In this document: in pieces, positions 24,640-32,072 of the stretch
How positions within the stretch are numbered: position 1 is the first letter of the stretch
How the letters are laid out: each line of letters begins with the position of its first letter
Assembly: GCA_003219355.1 (NCBI GenBank)
Contig: QHOQ01000062.1
Coordinates: 624 to 43,858 of the forward strand
Length of the DNA: 43,235 nt
From: Verrucomicrobiota bacterium
GTDB lineage: Bacteria; Verrucomicrobiota; Verrucomicrobiia; Chthoniobacterales; UBA10450
Direction of reading: 5' to 3'
Notes under the pieces: generated by a model
What the model saw: the letters and a program-made list of their open reading frames with translations, nothing else
Databases searched by the model: none
What the model was told of the DNA's origin: nothing
Made by a program: the position numbers and the translations under genes

Positions 24640-25598
24640 CACGCTGCCTTTTGTTGTTCCGCGGCGTGTTTCGCCGAGAGCTCGACAAACACGTCTTCGA
24701 GGGACGGCCCTATCTCGTGAATTTCCGCATGGCCGATGCCGGCGCTGCGAAGTTTTTCGTCGATCTGGGCGCGCTTGACGCTTTCATCGACAAGCAAATG
24801 CATCGATTGACCAAACACCGTCGCGCTGCGCACGCCCCGAAGTTGATGCACCGCTTGGAGGGCCGTCGTCACGTGATCGCAGGTCACATCAAGCCGCCGC
24901 GTCCCCGGCGGATTTACATCGGACATTTGCTTCAATTCGTCAGGCTCGCCGCACACGATAAGCTTGGACATGTAAATGTAGCCGACGTGATCACAGCGTT
25001 CCGCTTCGTCCATGTAATGCGTCGTCACAAAAAGGGTCATGCCTCCGGCTGCGAATTCGAAGAGCAAATCCCAGAGCTCGCGCCGCGCGACTGGGTCGAT
25101 TCCGGCGGTTGGTTCATCGAGAAAAAGCACCGTTGGTTTGTGCATGAGCGAACACGCCATGGCCAAACGCTGGCGCCAACCACCGGAAAGCTGCGACGCA
25201 CGCCGGTCGATGAACGGTTGGAGATGCGTCGTCTCGATCATTTCGTCGCGACGCTGCTTCAATTCTTTATCACGCAGACCGTAAAGTTTGCCGGAGAAAA
25301 TAAGGTTCTCGTTTACAGTCAGCTCATCGTAGAGCGAGAATTGCTGCGACATGTAGCCGATCATTTCCTTGATCGGCTCCATCTCTCCGACGATGTCGTG
25401 GCCGGCGATCTTGGCGGTTCCGTCGCTCGGCTCCAGAATTCCACACAGCATCCGGATGACCGTGGATTTGCCGGAGCCATTCGGCCCGAGAAAGCCAAAG
25501 ATCGATCCTTTCCCGACGGAAAAGGAAACGTGATCGACCGCGGTGAATGTGCCAAAGCGTTTCGTCAACCCCTCACACTGAATCATTGCCTCGCTCAT
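24639..25598 (-). CDS. ABC transporter ATP-binding protein
   Basis: 319 residues, single nucleotide-binding domain. Walker A GPNGSGKST at 38-46, Q-loop YMSQQFSLYDEL, signature LSGGWRQRLA, Walker B VLFLDEPTAGID, switch His in TTHYMDEAERCD. A C-terminal extension of about 90 residues (DVTCDHVTTALQAVHQL onward) is usual for ABC-2 drug/lipid exporters of the CcmA/YbhF type, although YbhF itself has two NBDs. ATG 25598 or the ATG four codons in (25586) may be used. It is between the HlyD lipoprotein and the permease in one operon; the cargo is unknown. Confidence 0.94.
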   Translation of the reverse strand: MSEAMIQCEGLTKRFGTFTAVDHVSFSVGKGSIFGFLGPNGSGKSTVIRMLCGILEPSDGTAKIAGHDIVGEMEPIKEMIGYMSQQFSLYDELTVNENLIFSGKLYGLRDKELKQRRDEMIETTHLQPFIDRRASQLSGGWRQRLAMACSLMHKPTVLFLDEPTAGIDPVARRELWDLLFEFAAGGMTLFVTTHYMDEAERCDHVGYIYMSKLIVCGEPDELKQMSDVNPPGTRRLDVTCDHVTTALQAVHQLRGVRSATVFGQSMHLLVDESVKRAQIDEKLRSAGIGHAEIHEIGPSLEDVFVELSAKHAAEQQKAA

Positions 25599-25644
25599 CT
25601 TGTCGTCCTCTGCGAGTTCGTGTTCATTCGTGGTTGAGCTCTTC

Positions 25645-26529
25645 TCATTTTACATTTGGAAAATAAACATCGGCCGCCATCCCAGCGCGCAATCTGTCAT
25701 CGTCGCTCGGCAGCCGAACCTTCACGCCGAAAACCTGCCGAATTCGATCTGAAATCGTCTGCACGTTACGCGGCGTGAATTCGGCCTGGCGGCTGACCTG
25801 TTCGACCGTTCCCTCAAAATCCTTGCCCGGGAAAGAGTCAACGCGGACGCGCACCGGATCGCCTACCTTTATTAGACCCAGCCATGGCTCCGGCACATAC
25901 ACACGTACCCACAGATGATGCGTAAGAAGCAGCGTCGCGACTTCGCGATTGGCTGGCAGCACGTCGCCTACCTTCACGCTGAGCACTTCGAGAACCGAAT
26001 CGGCCGGCGCGGTAACTTGCATTTCGGCAAGCTGCGCATCTATGTCGGCAAGCTGGGCACGCGCTTGCGTTACGCGCATCTTGGCTGCCTCGACATTTTT
26101 CTCCTGAGCCCGCGCCGAGCTTCCTGCGCGCTCGGCGTCACTTGGGGAAACGACTTTGCGTTTGAGCAAATCTTGCTGGCGTCGGGCATCGTCGCGTAGG
26201 AATTCCAGCTGCGCTGCCTGGGAATCGGCGTCGCGAATCGCGGTGTTGATCTGGGCTTCGGCAAGATCACGTCGTGCATGCAGCTCGGAAGCATCCAGTT
26301 GCACGATGGGCTGTCCGGCGCGCAGGACGTCGCCCTCCCAAGCAAAAATCTTTTCTACTCGACCGCCGCTGCGCGGGCCCACGTGCACTTCGTCCACCTC
26401 GATTGTTCCAGAGACGGAGTTGCTTCGGTGTCCGCAAGCCGACCCGAAGACCGACAACGCAACCAATCCTGCGCTACAGAAATACTTGTCGATCTTGCTT
26501 CGGGTGGACAACTTGCTCGCTAGTCGCAT
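25645..26529 (-). CDS. HlyD/EmrA-type membrane fusion lipoprotein
   Basis: 294 residues starting at the ATG at 26529. The N-terminus has a lipoprotein signal with lipobox LSVFGSAC, so it is probably lipidated at the inner membrane. Then GTIEVDEVHVGPRSGGRVE (biotinyl-lipoyl-like half), a coiled-coil hairpin rich in Ala/Gln/Arg (RDADSQAAQLEFLRDD to ARAQLADIDAQLAEM), the second lipoyl half, and a beta-barrel with VRVRVDSFPGKDFEGTVEQV. It bridges the ABC-2 exporter to an outer-membrane channel not encoded here. The frame stays open upstream to 26736, but that region overlaps a decayed gene in another frame. Confidence 0.9.
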   Translation of the reverse strand: MRLASKLSTRSKIDKYFCSAGLVALSVFGSACGHRSNSVSGTIEVDEVHVGPRSGGRVEKIFAWEGDVLRAGQPIVQLDASELHARRDLAEAQINTAIRDADSQAAQLEFLRDDARRQQDLLKRKVVSPSDAERAGSSARAQEKNVEAAKMRVTQARAQLADIDAQLAEMQVTAPADSVLEVLSVKVGDVLPANREVATLLLTHHLWVRVYVPEPWLGLIKVGDPVRVRVDSFPGKDFEGTVEQVSRQAEFTPRNVQTISDRIRQVFGVKVRLPSDDDRLRAGMAADVYFPNVK

Positions 26530-26572
26530 CGCGACACCAATCTTGCAAATCCCGGCTGCTTCGCTGACCACT

Positions 26573-26797
26573 TCAGAATGGCCGGCTGTTCGGCTCGAGT
26601 GCTTCGAGCGTTCGAGACCGGATACCATGCGCCTTCGATCGGCGCGTCGGTGCAGCAAGCTGATCGATAACTCGACACGGTGTGCCTCGCCCTGCAAGAT
26701 TAGCAAACGTTGGCCCGACGGCCTCTGCTCCGACAATCAGGACATCGACGTATCGGTTTTCGCGCATGTTCGCACGACGCTCTCCGAAAAAAGGCAA
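26573..26797 (-). pseudogene. FAD-dependent monooxygenase, N-terminal remnant
   Basis: A 74-codon frame contains MRENRYVDVLIVGAEAVGPT, matching the FAD-binding start of PheA/TfdB-type aromatic monooxygenases (normally DVLIVGAGPVGLT), then PCRVIDQLAAPTRRSKAHGI and RSRTLEALE. It ends after about 60 family residues, where the normal enzyme has more than 500. The dinucleotide-binding GxGPxG is damaged (GAEAVG). Nothing resembling the rest of the enzyme follows; the HlyD gene begins 44 bases downstream. This is a deletion-truncated relic that now forms the leader region of the export operon. Confidence 0.65.
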
Positions 26798-26863
26798 TAC
26801 TCTTCTTAATAATTACGACCGGCCAAAGACGCGCGGACGTAAAGGCTTGAAAGGGAGCGGATT

Positions 26864-27307
26864 ATGAAAGCGAAACACATATTCTACTGGGCAACGACCT
26901 CACTCATTGCACTTGAGACTTTTGCGGGCGGGGTGATGGACCTGACACACGGACGAACAAACGTTTTCAGCGGTCCAACTGTTGTCGAAGTAGTAACCAG
27001 CCTTGGGTATCCCGTGTATGTTCTCGGGATCCTTGGGATTTGGAAAATTCCCGGAGCCATAACCTTAGTCGTGCCGCGTTTTCTACGGCTGAAGGAATGG
27101 GCCTACGCCGGAATCGTTTTTGAACTGTCGGGCGCGGCCGCATCGCAGGCGATACGCGGCCAACCCAACGACATTATCGCCCCTCTGGTCTTACTCGTCC
27201 TCGCGCTTTCTTCCTGGGCGCTCCGTCCGCCAAACCGCATTCTCGGCGGTGCCCTAACGGCGACGGCAGACCGACATGCGGCTCCAACCAGATCGGACAG
27301 CTTATGA
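26864..27307 (+). CDS. DoxX-like family membrane protein
   Basis: 147 residues, four hydrophobic segments: FYWATTSLIALETFAGGVMD, VTSLGYPVYVLGILGIWKIP, AYAGIVFELSGAAAS, and IIAPLVLLVLALSSWAL. The GIWKIPGAITLVVP stretch is typical of the DoxX-like (DoxX_2) group. The start ATG 26864 has a good GGGAG Shine-Dalgarno six to seven bases upstream. The function of this group is not established; thiosulfate-quinone reductase activity belongs to a different DoxX branch. The stop overlaps the ATG of a truncated membrane protein (ATGA), so it was once the first gene of a longer operon. Confidence 0.85.
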   Translation: MKAKHIFYWATTSLIALETFAGGVMDLTHGRTNVFSGPTVVEVVTSLGYPVYVLGILGIWKIPGAITLVVPRFLRLKEWAYAGIVFELSGAAASQAIRGQPNDIIAPLVLLVLALSSWALRPPNRILGGALTATADRHAAPTRSDSL

Positions 27308-27408
27308 CAGGACATCCGTATCTCCGGGCGTACACGGCTGCTGTTGTTGTTCCGAGCGTGACGGTCTTCCTCGTTGCGGTATTTGTGGCCACTTCGGCTA
27401 TTTCCTAG
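27304..27408 (+). pseudogene. truncated small membrane protein remnant, 34 codons
   Basis: An ATGA overlap with the DoxX-like stop starts MTGHPYLRAYTAAVVVPSVT, which resembles the N-terminus of a family of small four-helix membrane proteins (xxHPYLRAYMAGIxVPT). The first helix is complete, then TAG at 27406-27408 ends the frame; I can find no continuation of the remaining helices in the neighbouring frames. Coupled start and intact first helix suggest recent loss. Confidence 0.45.
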
Positions 27409-27429
27409 TCAGCGTCTTCCTTTTCGGAA

Positions 27430-27845
27430 TGATGAAGCGGCGTCAGCCAAAAACTTGGGATTCAGCCGGGATGACCGTTGTCCTCTCCAACAAGCCGGCG
27501 AATTATCGAAGATTACTTGGCCGAGCCGCAGACGGTGTGGAGTTTCCCGATCGGTTCGGAAGTCGATCGAGTCTCGTTCACTTTTTCGCGCGTCGCAGCG
27601 AATTGGAAAGGAAATTGCGATGTTGAGCGAGAAAGTCGCGGACATCGGAACAGTTTGGGTCGTGGCCGAAGAAATCGGCGGGAGTTCGAAGCGAGGTGAA
27701 TGAGATGTGACCCGCGCTGTTGCGCTGCCGCTTGGATTCGTTGATGTAAACGTGTGCGCGATTACTGAAACCCGGTCGAGATTAAAATTAATGATTCGTC
27801 GCACGAACCGAAAACTGGCAACGACAAATGAAAACGCGATACCTT
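27430..27845 (+). pseudogene. DUF3052-like gene with frameshifts and internal stop
   Basis: The pieces of a DUF3052-type protein are readable in order but in changing frames. SAKNLGF appears in one frame, then near 27465 the frame changes to MTVVLSNKPANYRRLLG, GVEFPDRFGSRSSLVHFFAR and ELERKL; near 27605-27625 it changes back to IAMLSEKVADIGTVWVV; a TGA at 27701 interrupts; then VTRAVALPLGFVDVNVCAIT and SRLKLMIRR follow. So at least two frameshifts and one nonsense codon have accumulated. The end overlaps the start of the VOC gene. The function of DUF3052 is unknown. The pattern cannot be one sequencing error. Confidence 0.65.
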
Positions 27846-28232
27846 GATCACATCGATTTGCGAGTAAAAGACATGAAAGTCGCAAAAGAGTTCTACGGGA
27901 AATTTTTACCCCAGGTCGGATTTGTCCACGAAAGTCCAGGCGACGATTTCCACACCTTTTATTCCGCCGGCGGCGATAGGCCTTCGGAATTCTTTGGTTT
28001 CACCGAAGACAAAAAGCATCAACCGAACGGCACTCGCATCGCGTTCTGGGCCGACACACGCAACGAAGTCGATCGGATCGCTGAACTAGTGCGTCAAGCG
28101 GGCGGAAAAACTCTGGAAGGTCCGGAAGTCTGCGTCGATTACAGTCCCGGCTACTACGCATTTTTCTTCGAGGATCCGGACGGCAACAAACTGGAAATCT
28201 GCTGCCGCGAAAGTCCGATCATTGCGAAATGA
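27828..28232 (+). CDS. VOC family (glyoxalase/dioxygenase-fold) protein
   Basis: 134 residues of one vicinal-oxygen-chelate module pair. YLDHIDLRVKDMKVAKEFYG is the first beta-alpha unit with the metal-ligand-type His; PNGTRIAFWADTRNEVDRI starts the second; DYSPGYYAFFFEDPDGNKLE carries the terminal Glu ligand. The substrate is not predictable: could be glyoxalase, dioxygenase or resistance-type. The ATG at 27828 is inside the decayed DUF3052 frame. The next gene starts 25 bases downstream. Confidence 0.9.
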   Translation: MKTRYLDHIDLRVKDMKVAKEFYGKFLPQVGFVHESPGDDFHTFYSAGGDRPSEFFGFTEDKKHQPNGTRIAFWADTRNEVDRIAELVRQAGGKTLEGPEVCVDYSPGYYAFFFEDPDGNKLEICCRESPIIAK

Positions 28233-28257
28233 AGGAGTTTCAACGAAGAGTTGGGCA

Positions 28258-28794
28258 ATGAGTAATCCGGCACATGTTCCTGTGATTCTGCAGGAGCCGC
28301 GTCGCCATCGCTATCTTAAGCTCATCGCGCTCTTCAAAATCGGTAAAGGCGTACTGTTGCTTTCGCTTGGTATTTCGTTGCTTTTCCTTAACGCGCGCAC
28401 CCGCTGGATGGATTTGCTTTCGAATTGGGCCGCGGATGAGATCCTGATGGAGCACAGCAAGCCTGTGGCCTTTTTGCTCCACAAACTGCAAGGCGTGCTC
28501 CAAGGCGGCGCGCTGCGTGCCACCGGTTTTTTGGCCCTCTTTTACACCGCGGTTCTTTTCACCGAAGGAATTGGCGTTTATATGGAACAGCGATGGGCAG
28601 AATTGCTGATGATTTTCGCAACGGCTGCCCTGATTCCGCTCGAGGTGCGGCATATCTGGCACCGTCCGAGCCTGGCGGCCATAGTCATTCTCATTGTAAA
28701 CTGCTTCATCGTCTGGTTCCTCTATTTCGTTTTGCGGCGTAGGCCAAACTCCATGGCTCCCCCGATCGAGCGCGAGCTAGCGAAAATTAGCTAA
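28258..28794 (+). CDS. DUF2127 membrane protein
   Basis: 178 residues with about four membrane segments: YLKLIALFKIGKGVLLLSLG, GALRATGFLALFYTAVLFTE, AELLMIFATAALIPLEVRHI, and SLAAIVILIVNCFIVWFLYF. The GVGVYLxxRWAExLxxxxT-like element (GIGVYMEQRWAELLMIFAT) marks DUF2127; role unknown. ATG 28258 is favoured over the upstream GTG-type extension that overlaps the VOC gene. The end overlaps the convergent Maf gene by 8 bases. Confidence 0.85.
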   Translation: MSNPAHVPVILQEPRRHRYLKLIALFKIGKGVLLLSLGISLLFLNARTRWMDLLSNWAADEILMEHSKPVAFLLHKLQGVLQGGALRATGFLALFYTAVLFTEGIGVYMEQRWAELLMIFATAALIPLEVRHIWHRPSLAAIVILIVNCFIVWFLYFVLRRRPNSMAPPIERELAKIS

Positions 28795-29383
28795 CCCCAC
28801 GGCGACGCGGCCTTACGCCAAAGTGTTCGAGCACGCGACGCGTTTGTTCCATCGGCAGGCCGACAACGTTGGAAAAGGAGCCCTCTATCCTTGCGATGAT
28901 CTCCGCGCCGTGACCTTGGGCCGCGTAGGCACCTGCTTTATCCAGCGGATGCACTTTCGCAAGGTAACGGTTGATCTGCACCTTGCTGAGGCGACGAAAT
29001 CGAACACGCGAAATCTCATGAAAGGCTGCCGGTCGTCCGGCCGCGAAACGATGAACGAAAACGGCGGAACAAACTTCGTGCGTTCGTCCGTTCAAGCGCC
29101 GTAGAATCTGCGCAGCTTCGCTCAAATCCGCCGGTTTGCCGATGATTTCGTCCTCCAGCGCGATAAGTGTGTCGGCTGCGAGCACGATCTTGTCGGGATG
29201 TGTTCGCGCAACCGGTATCCCCTTTCGGATCGCGTTCCACATGGTTAACTCGCGCAGTGTAAGATCGAGATCGAGCTTTTCCGCGACGCGTGGTGAGACG
29301 GTTTCGAATTCAAAACCCGCTTCAGCGAGCAACGCGGCTCGTCTGGGCGAATCTGACGCCAGCACTAATGAAGCACGACACAC
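28787..29383 (-). CDS. maf: Maf family nucleotide pyrophosphatase
   Basis: 198 residues. Maf house-cleaning nucleoside triphosphate pyrophosphatases hydrolyse non-canonical or excess NTPs and affect septation. Seen: LVLASDSPRRAALLAEAGF at the start (the SxSPRR motif), IVLAADTLIALEDEIIGKP with the catalytic Asp, GRTHEVCSAV, and PLDKAGAYAAQGHGAEII near 146-163, ending SNVVGLPMEQTRRVL. The DKAGAYxxQG form fits the dTTP/UTP-type subgroup. The start is GTG 29383, directly before the conserved strand. Convergent, 8-base overlap with DUF2127. Confidence 0.94.
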   Translation of the reverse strand: MCRASLVLASDSPRRAALLAEAGFEFETVSPRVAEKLDLDLTLRELTMWNAIRKGIPVARTHPDKIVLAADTLIALEDEIIGKPADLSEAAQILRRLNGRTHEVCSAVFVHRFAAGRPAAFHEISRVRFRRLSKVQINRYLAKVHPLDKAGAYAAQGHGAEIIARIEGSFSNVVGLPMEQTRRVLEHFGVRPRRRGVS

Positions 29384-29403
29384 CTGACAACCGGCCCCTC
29401 GCG

Positions 29404-30147
29404 TTATGGCTTCGTCGAAGGGGACGGAACCGTATTTTTTTTGTCAAAAATATCCGGCAGCTTCGTCTCCTTAAAGTCGCTAGGGGCGGTGAACTCAGCG
29501 TCGCTGATCGGATTCTGATTCGCGGAGATGATCGTAGTCGTTATCTCCGTGGCACCACCCGGAGCCGTCCCACCCGGCTTAGTCGGCTGACTTTGTTTAG
29601 TCATAGTCATACGTGTGCGGATCGGCAATCCGGGAAAATCGCGATAGTCCGGCATCTTTGTATTGGCCGCGTTCCAGAAATCCGAATTGATCGATTGCAG
29701 TTGTGCCAGGATGGCAGCGCCGTCAGGATAATTGCTAGCGATCCAATAGGTGGCCTTAAACTCGGGCCCGTCATAGGTATATTGCTCGGTTTCGTACCCG
29801 TTCACCGTTTCCTTCTGGCCGGTGGCGTTGAGTTTGGCTTTTTCCGCGCCTTCTTTGGTTGTATTAAACTTTTTTATCATGTCGGTGACGGCCTTCACTT
29901 TATCCGGTGAAATCCGGACGACCGTCTTTTCCTTATTCATCAGATTGATGACCTCACCGGTCTTTCCATCCACGATTGTGGTGATTTGTGGCGCGGCTTC
30001 GATGCGTGCCTTGTCGCCTTTGATCTTAATGGTCATATCCGTAGGCGCCCCGATTCCTTCTACTTTCTGCACAATCGTGAGGTCGGCATGGGCAGGAGGA
30101 AAGAAGGAAATGCTCAACACCAGCGAATAGAGTGCCGTTTTCATCAT
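29404..30147 (-). CDS. exported DUF4412-like protein
   Basis: 247 residues from ATG 30147 (or 30144), which opens a signal peptide MMKTALYSLVLSISFFPPAH with cleavage near AHADL. The mature domain has alternating strands: DLTIVQKVEGIG, TIKIKGDKARIEA, TTIVDGKTGEVINLMNKEKT, the pattern of DUF4412/LolA-like beta sheets that bind a lipid-like surface. NGYETEQYTYDGPEFKATYW is also typical. The C-terminal 45 residues are low-complexity, rich in Pro, Thr, Lys. The frame extends 25 codons upstream but without signal-like sequence. Function unknown, periplasmic or outer-membrane associated. Confidence 0.75.
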   Translation of the reverse strand: MMKTALYSLVLSISFFPPAHADLTIVQKVEGIGAPTDMTIKIKGDKARIEAAPQITTIVDGKTGEVINLMNKEKTVVRISPDKVKAVTDMIKKFNTTKEGAEKAKLNATGQKETVNGYETEQYTYDGPEFKATYWIASNYPDGAAILAQLQSINSDFWNAANTKMPDYRDFPGLPIRTRMTMTKQSQPTKPGGTAPGGATEITTTIISANQNPISDAEFTAPSDFKETKLPDIFDKKNTVPSPSTKP

Positions 30148-30242
30148 GGCAAAACAGCTAGACTCCGCTTCCCAAAAATGCAAGGGGTGTTCCGCCCGCA
30201 CTTGCGCGGCTAGTTCAATCACCGAGTTCGAATCGACCTGAT

Positions 30243-30262
30243 GATTACGTGCCTGCGTAATC
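30243..30262. other. small perfect hairpin between minus-strand genes
   Basis: GATTACG (30243-30249) and CGTAATC (30256-30262) form a perfect 7-base pair stem around a 6-base loop, 11 bases past the stop of the UVR-motif gene and upstream of the DUF4412-like gene. There is no T-run on the minus strand, so termination is possible but not shown. Confidence 0.3.
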
Positions 30263-30272
30263 CGCAGTCTAA

Positions 30273-31028
30273 TTACGCTGATTTTTCCGTCTTTAGCAGC
30301 TTAATGGCGTCGCGCAGTTCTGCAGCGCGTTCGTAGAGTTCTTTGGCGATCGCGCTTTCCATCTCGCGCTGCATGATCTCCAGCTTCGAGAGTGGACGTT
30401 TTGCTTTCACTTCTTCGAGCCATTCGTCGAGAAATGCGATCTCTGAGCTTTTTGATGCGAGCTCGGGAAAATTTGAATGGTGAAAAAAATTCGCGATGGC
30501 GTCGCGCCCGCGCTCGATTTCGGCCATGGCATCGCCAAATTTACCCTGGCCAAGAAAAATGGAAGCCTTGGCGCGCGTATTCATCATGAGCACGTAAGGC
30601 CGGAACTGTTGCAAGCTCCAAGAGAGCTCTTCGCGATCAGTGTGCTCGGTGACAAAAGTCAAAAGATCGAGATTACGCTGTGTGTCGCGCACGACGCCCG
30701 CAAAATCGTTGACCTGAAATAAACTTAAATAGCGGTGATAATACTGGATGCCTTCTTGCTGAAGTTCGGCACATTCTTCGGGCGTGAGTTCGTAATCTTC
30801 GCCCTTTCCTGCCGCGCGGACCGCGCGTCGTTGGTGATATTCTAGGAGCGACTCGCAGTTGTGCGGGCGTTCTCCATCAGGCCGGCCAGTCACCTCCATT
30901 TGCAGCACGCCAAGATCGACCCGTAGTTGCAACTTCTCGCGGCCATCGAGGCCGGTGATCTTGCGTACCTTGACGTTGCCGTTCTCGTGCGGCCAATCTT
31001 TCAGGATGATATTCAGATCCAAACTCAT
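30273..31028 (-). CDS. UvrB/UvrC (UVR) motif-containing protein
   Basis: 251 residues, cytoplasmic. The N-terminal part (SLDLNIILKDWPHENGNVKV, LQLRVDLGVLQMEVTGRPDG) is a beta domain, the middle is helical with TPR-like spacing (YYHRYLSLFQVNDFAGVVRD), and the C-terminus is a UVR motif (EMESAIAKELYERAAELRDA). UVR motifs mediate UvrB-UvrC type contacts but are also found in McsA-like proteins; no nuclease or helicase domain is present. ATG 31028 starts the conserved domain; a start seven codons earlier is possible. Divergent from xerD, sharing 135 bases. Confidence 0.78.
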   Translation of the reverse strand: MSLDLNIILKDWPHENGNVKVRKITGLDGREKLQLRVDLGVLQMEVTGRPDGERPHNCESLLEYHQRRAVRAAGKGEDYELTPEECAELQQEGIQYYHRYLSLFQVNDFAGVVRDTQRNLDLLTFVTEHTDREELSWSLQQFRPYVLMMNTRAKASIFLGQGKFGDAMAEIERGRDAIANFFHHSNFPELASKSSEIAFLDEWLEEVKAKRPLSKLEIMQREMESAIAKELYERAAELRDAIKLLKTEKSA

Positions 31029-31163
31029 CTCACGCGGAACATCGAACATTTAACCTTCGCTTGTCAATAATGTCGCAGAAGCAGTGGTGACGGTTTAATC
31101 GGAACCACTATCTATTAATCGCGCAATTGCCAAAGTTTGGCCTTTCGCGGAATCTTTGGCGAC

Positions 31164-32054
31164 ATGGAGCAGGCGATCGACTCGTTCATCCGCTTCCTCG
31201 CGGTCGAGCGAGGTCTTTCAGAAAACTATCAACTCTCCACTCAACGATCCCTGAGCGAATTCGCGCAATGGTGCGCCGCAAAGAAAAAGATCGACCATCC
31301 TTACAGCGTGACCCTGCCGGTCATAAGCGAATATCTCGCCGACCGCAAACATGCCGGGCTTTCCGCCTCGTCGATAAAATTGATTGTGATCGCATTGAAG
31401 ATCTTCTTTCGATTTTTAGCGAGTAACGGCGCGGTCGAACGCGATCCGGCGGAGGCGCTCGCGCTCCCGCGGATCGAACGTTACCTTCCCGAAACGCTTA
31501 ACGAATTGCAGGTCGAGCAGCTGTTGGAAAAGATCAACGTGAAAATTCTTCACGGCCTGCGCGACCGGGCAATGATCGAGTTGCTTTACGCGAGCGGGCT
31601 GCGCGCTTCCGAGCTGGCAAACGCACGGCTGGAGAATCTCAATTGTGAAGAGCGCATTTTGCGGGTGACCGGCAAAGGGAACAAGACGCGAATTGTGCCC
31701 GTGGGCCGCAAAGCGTGCGAAGCGCTCGCCGCCTACTTGTCCGCGGAACGCCCAAAGTTCGTAAAGCGCCGCAGCAGTAGCGAGATTTTCCTTTCGGAGC
31801 GCGGCACGAAATTAACAACGGCGCGTATTTGGCAGATTGTGAAAAAACATGCACGGCACTCCGGATTGGAAAAAAATATTTATCCGCATCTTCTCCGACA
31901 CAGTTTCGCGACGCATCTGCTCGGAAATGGCGCCGACCTGCGCATCATCCAGGAAATGCTCGGGCACGCAGATATCTCAACGACGCAAGTGTACACACAT
32001 GTCGATCAACAGCGGCTGAAAGCCGTCCATCGACAATTTCACCCACGCGCGTAG
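31164..32054 (+). CDS. xerD: tyrosine recombinase XerC/XerD type
   Basis: 296 residues, the normal Xer length. The N-terminal SAM-like core-binding domain begins IDSFIRFLAVERGLSENYQL. The catalytic set is complete: Arg147 (ASGLRASEL), Lys171 (TGKGNKTR), His242 and Arg245 (HLLRHSFATHLL), His268 (LGHADIS), Tyr277 (TTQVYTHV). It resolves chromosome dimers at dif with FtsK. ATG 31164 fits family starts; the frame is open nine codons earlier. Assignment to XerD over XerC is by overall resemblance and uncertain. It is not an integrase of a mobile element: no phage-type arm domain and no flanking att repeats. Confidence 0.88.
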   Translation: MEQAIDSFIRFLAVERGLSENYQLSTQRSLSEFAQWCAAKKKIDHPYSVTLPVISEYLADRKHAGLSASSIKLIVIALKIFFRFLASNGAVERDPAEALALPRIERYLPETLNELQVEQLLEKINVKILHGLRDRAMIELLYASGLRASELANARLENLNCEERILRVTGKGNKTRIVPVGRKACEALAAYLSAERPKFVKRRSSSEIFLSERGTKLTTARIWQIVKKHARHSGLEKNIYPHLLRHSFATHLLGNGADLRIIQEMLGHADISTTQVYTHVDQQRLKAVHRQFHPRA

Positions 32055-32072
32055 CGTCACACTTCTTTTCTC

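Noticed and set aside
24606..25637. 343-codon plus-strand open frame opposite the ABC ATPase
   Set aside because: Complement of a gene with all Walker motifs; no recognisable domain; shadow frame.
31164..32054. Integrase of a mobile element
   Set aside because: Length, domain start and motifs fit housekeeping XerC/XerD; no att-like repeats or cargo genes flank it.
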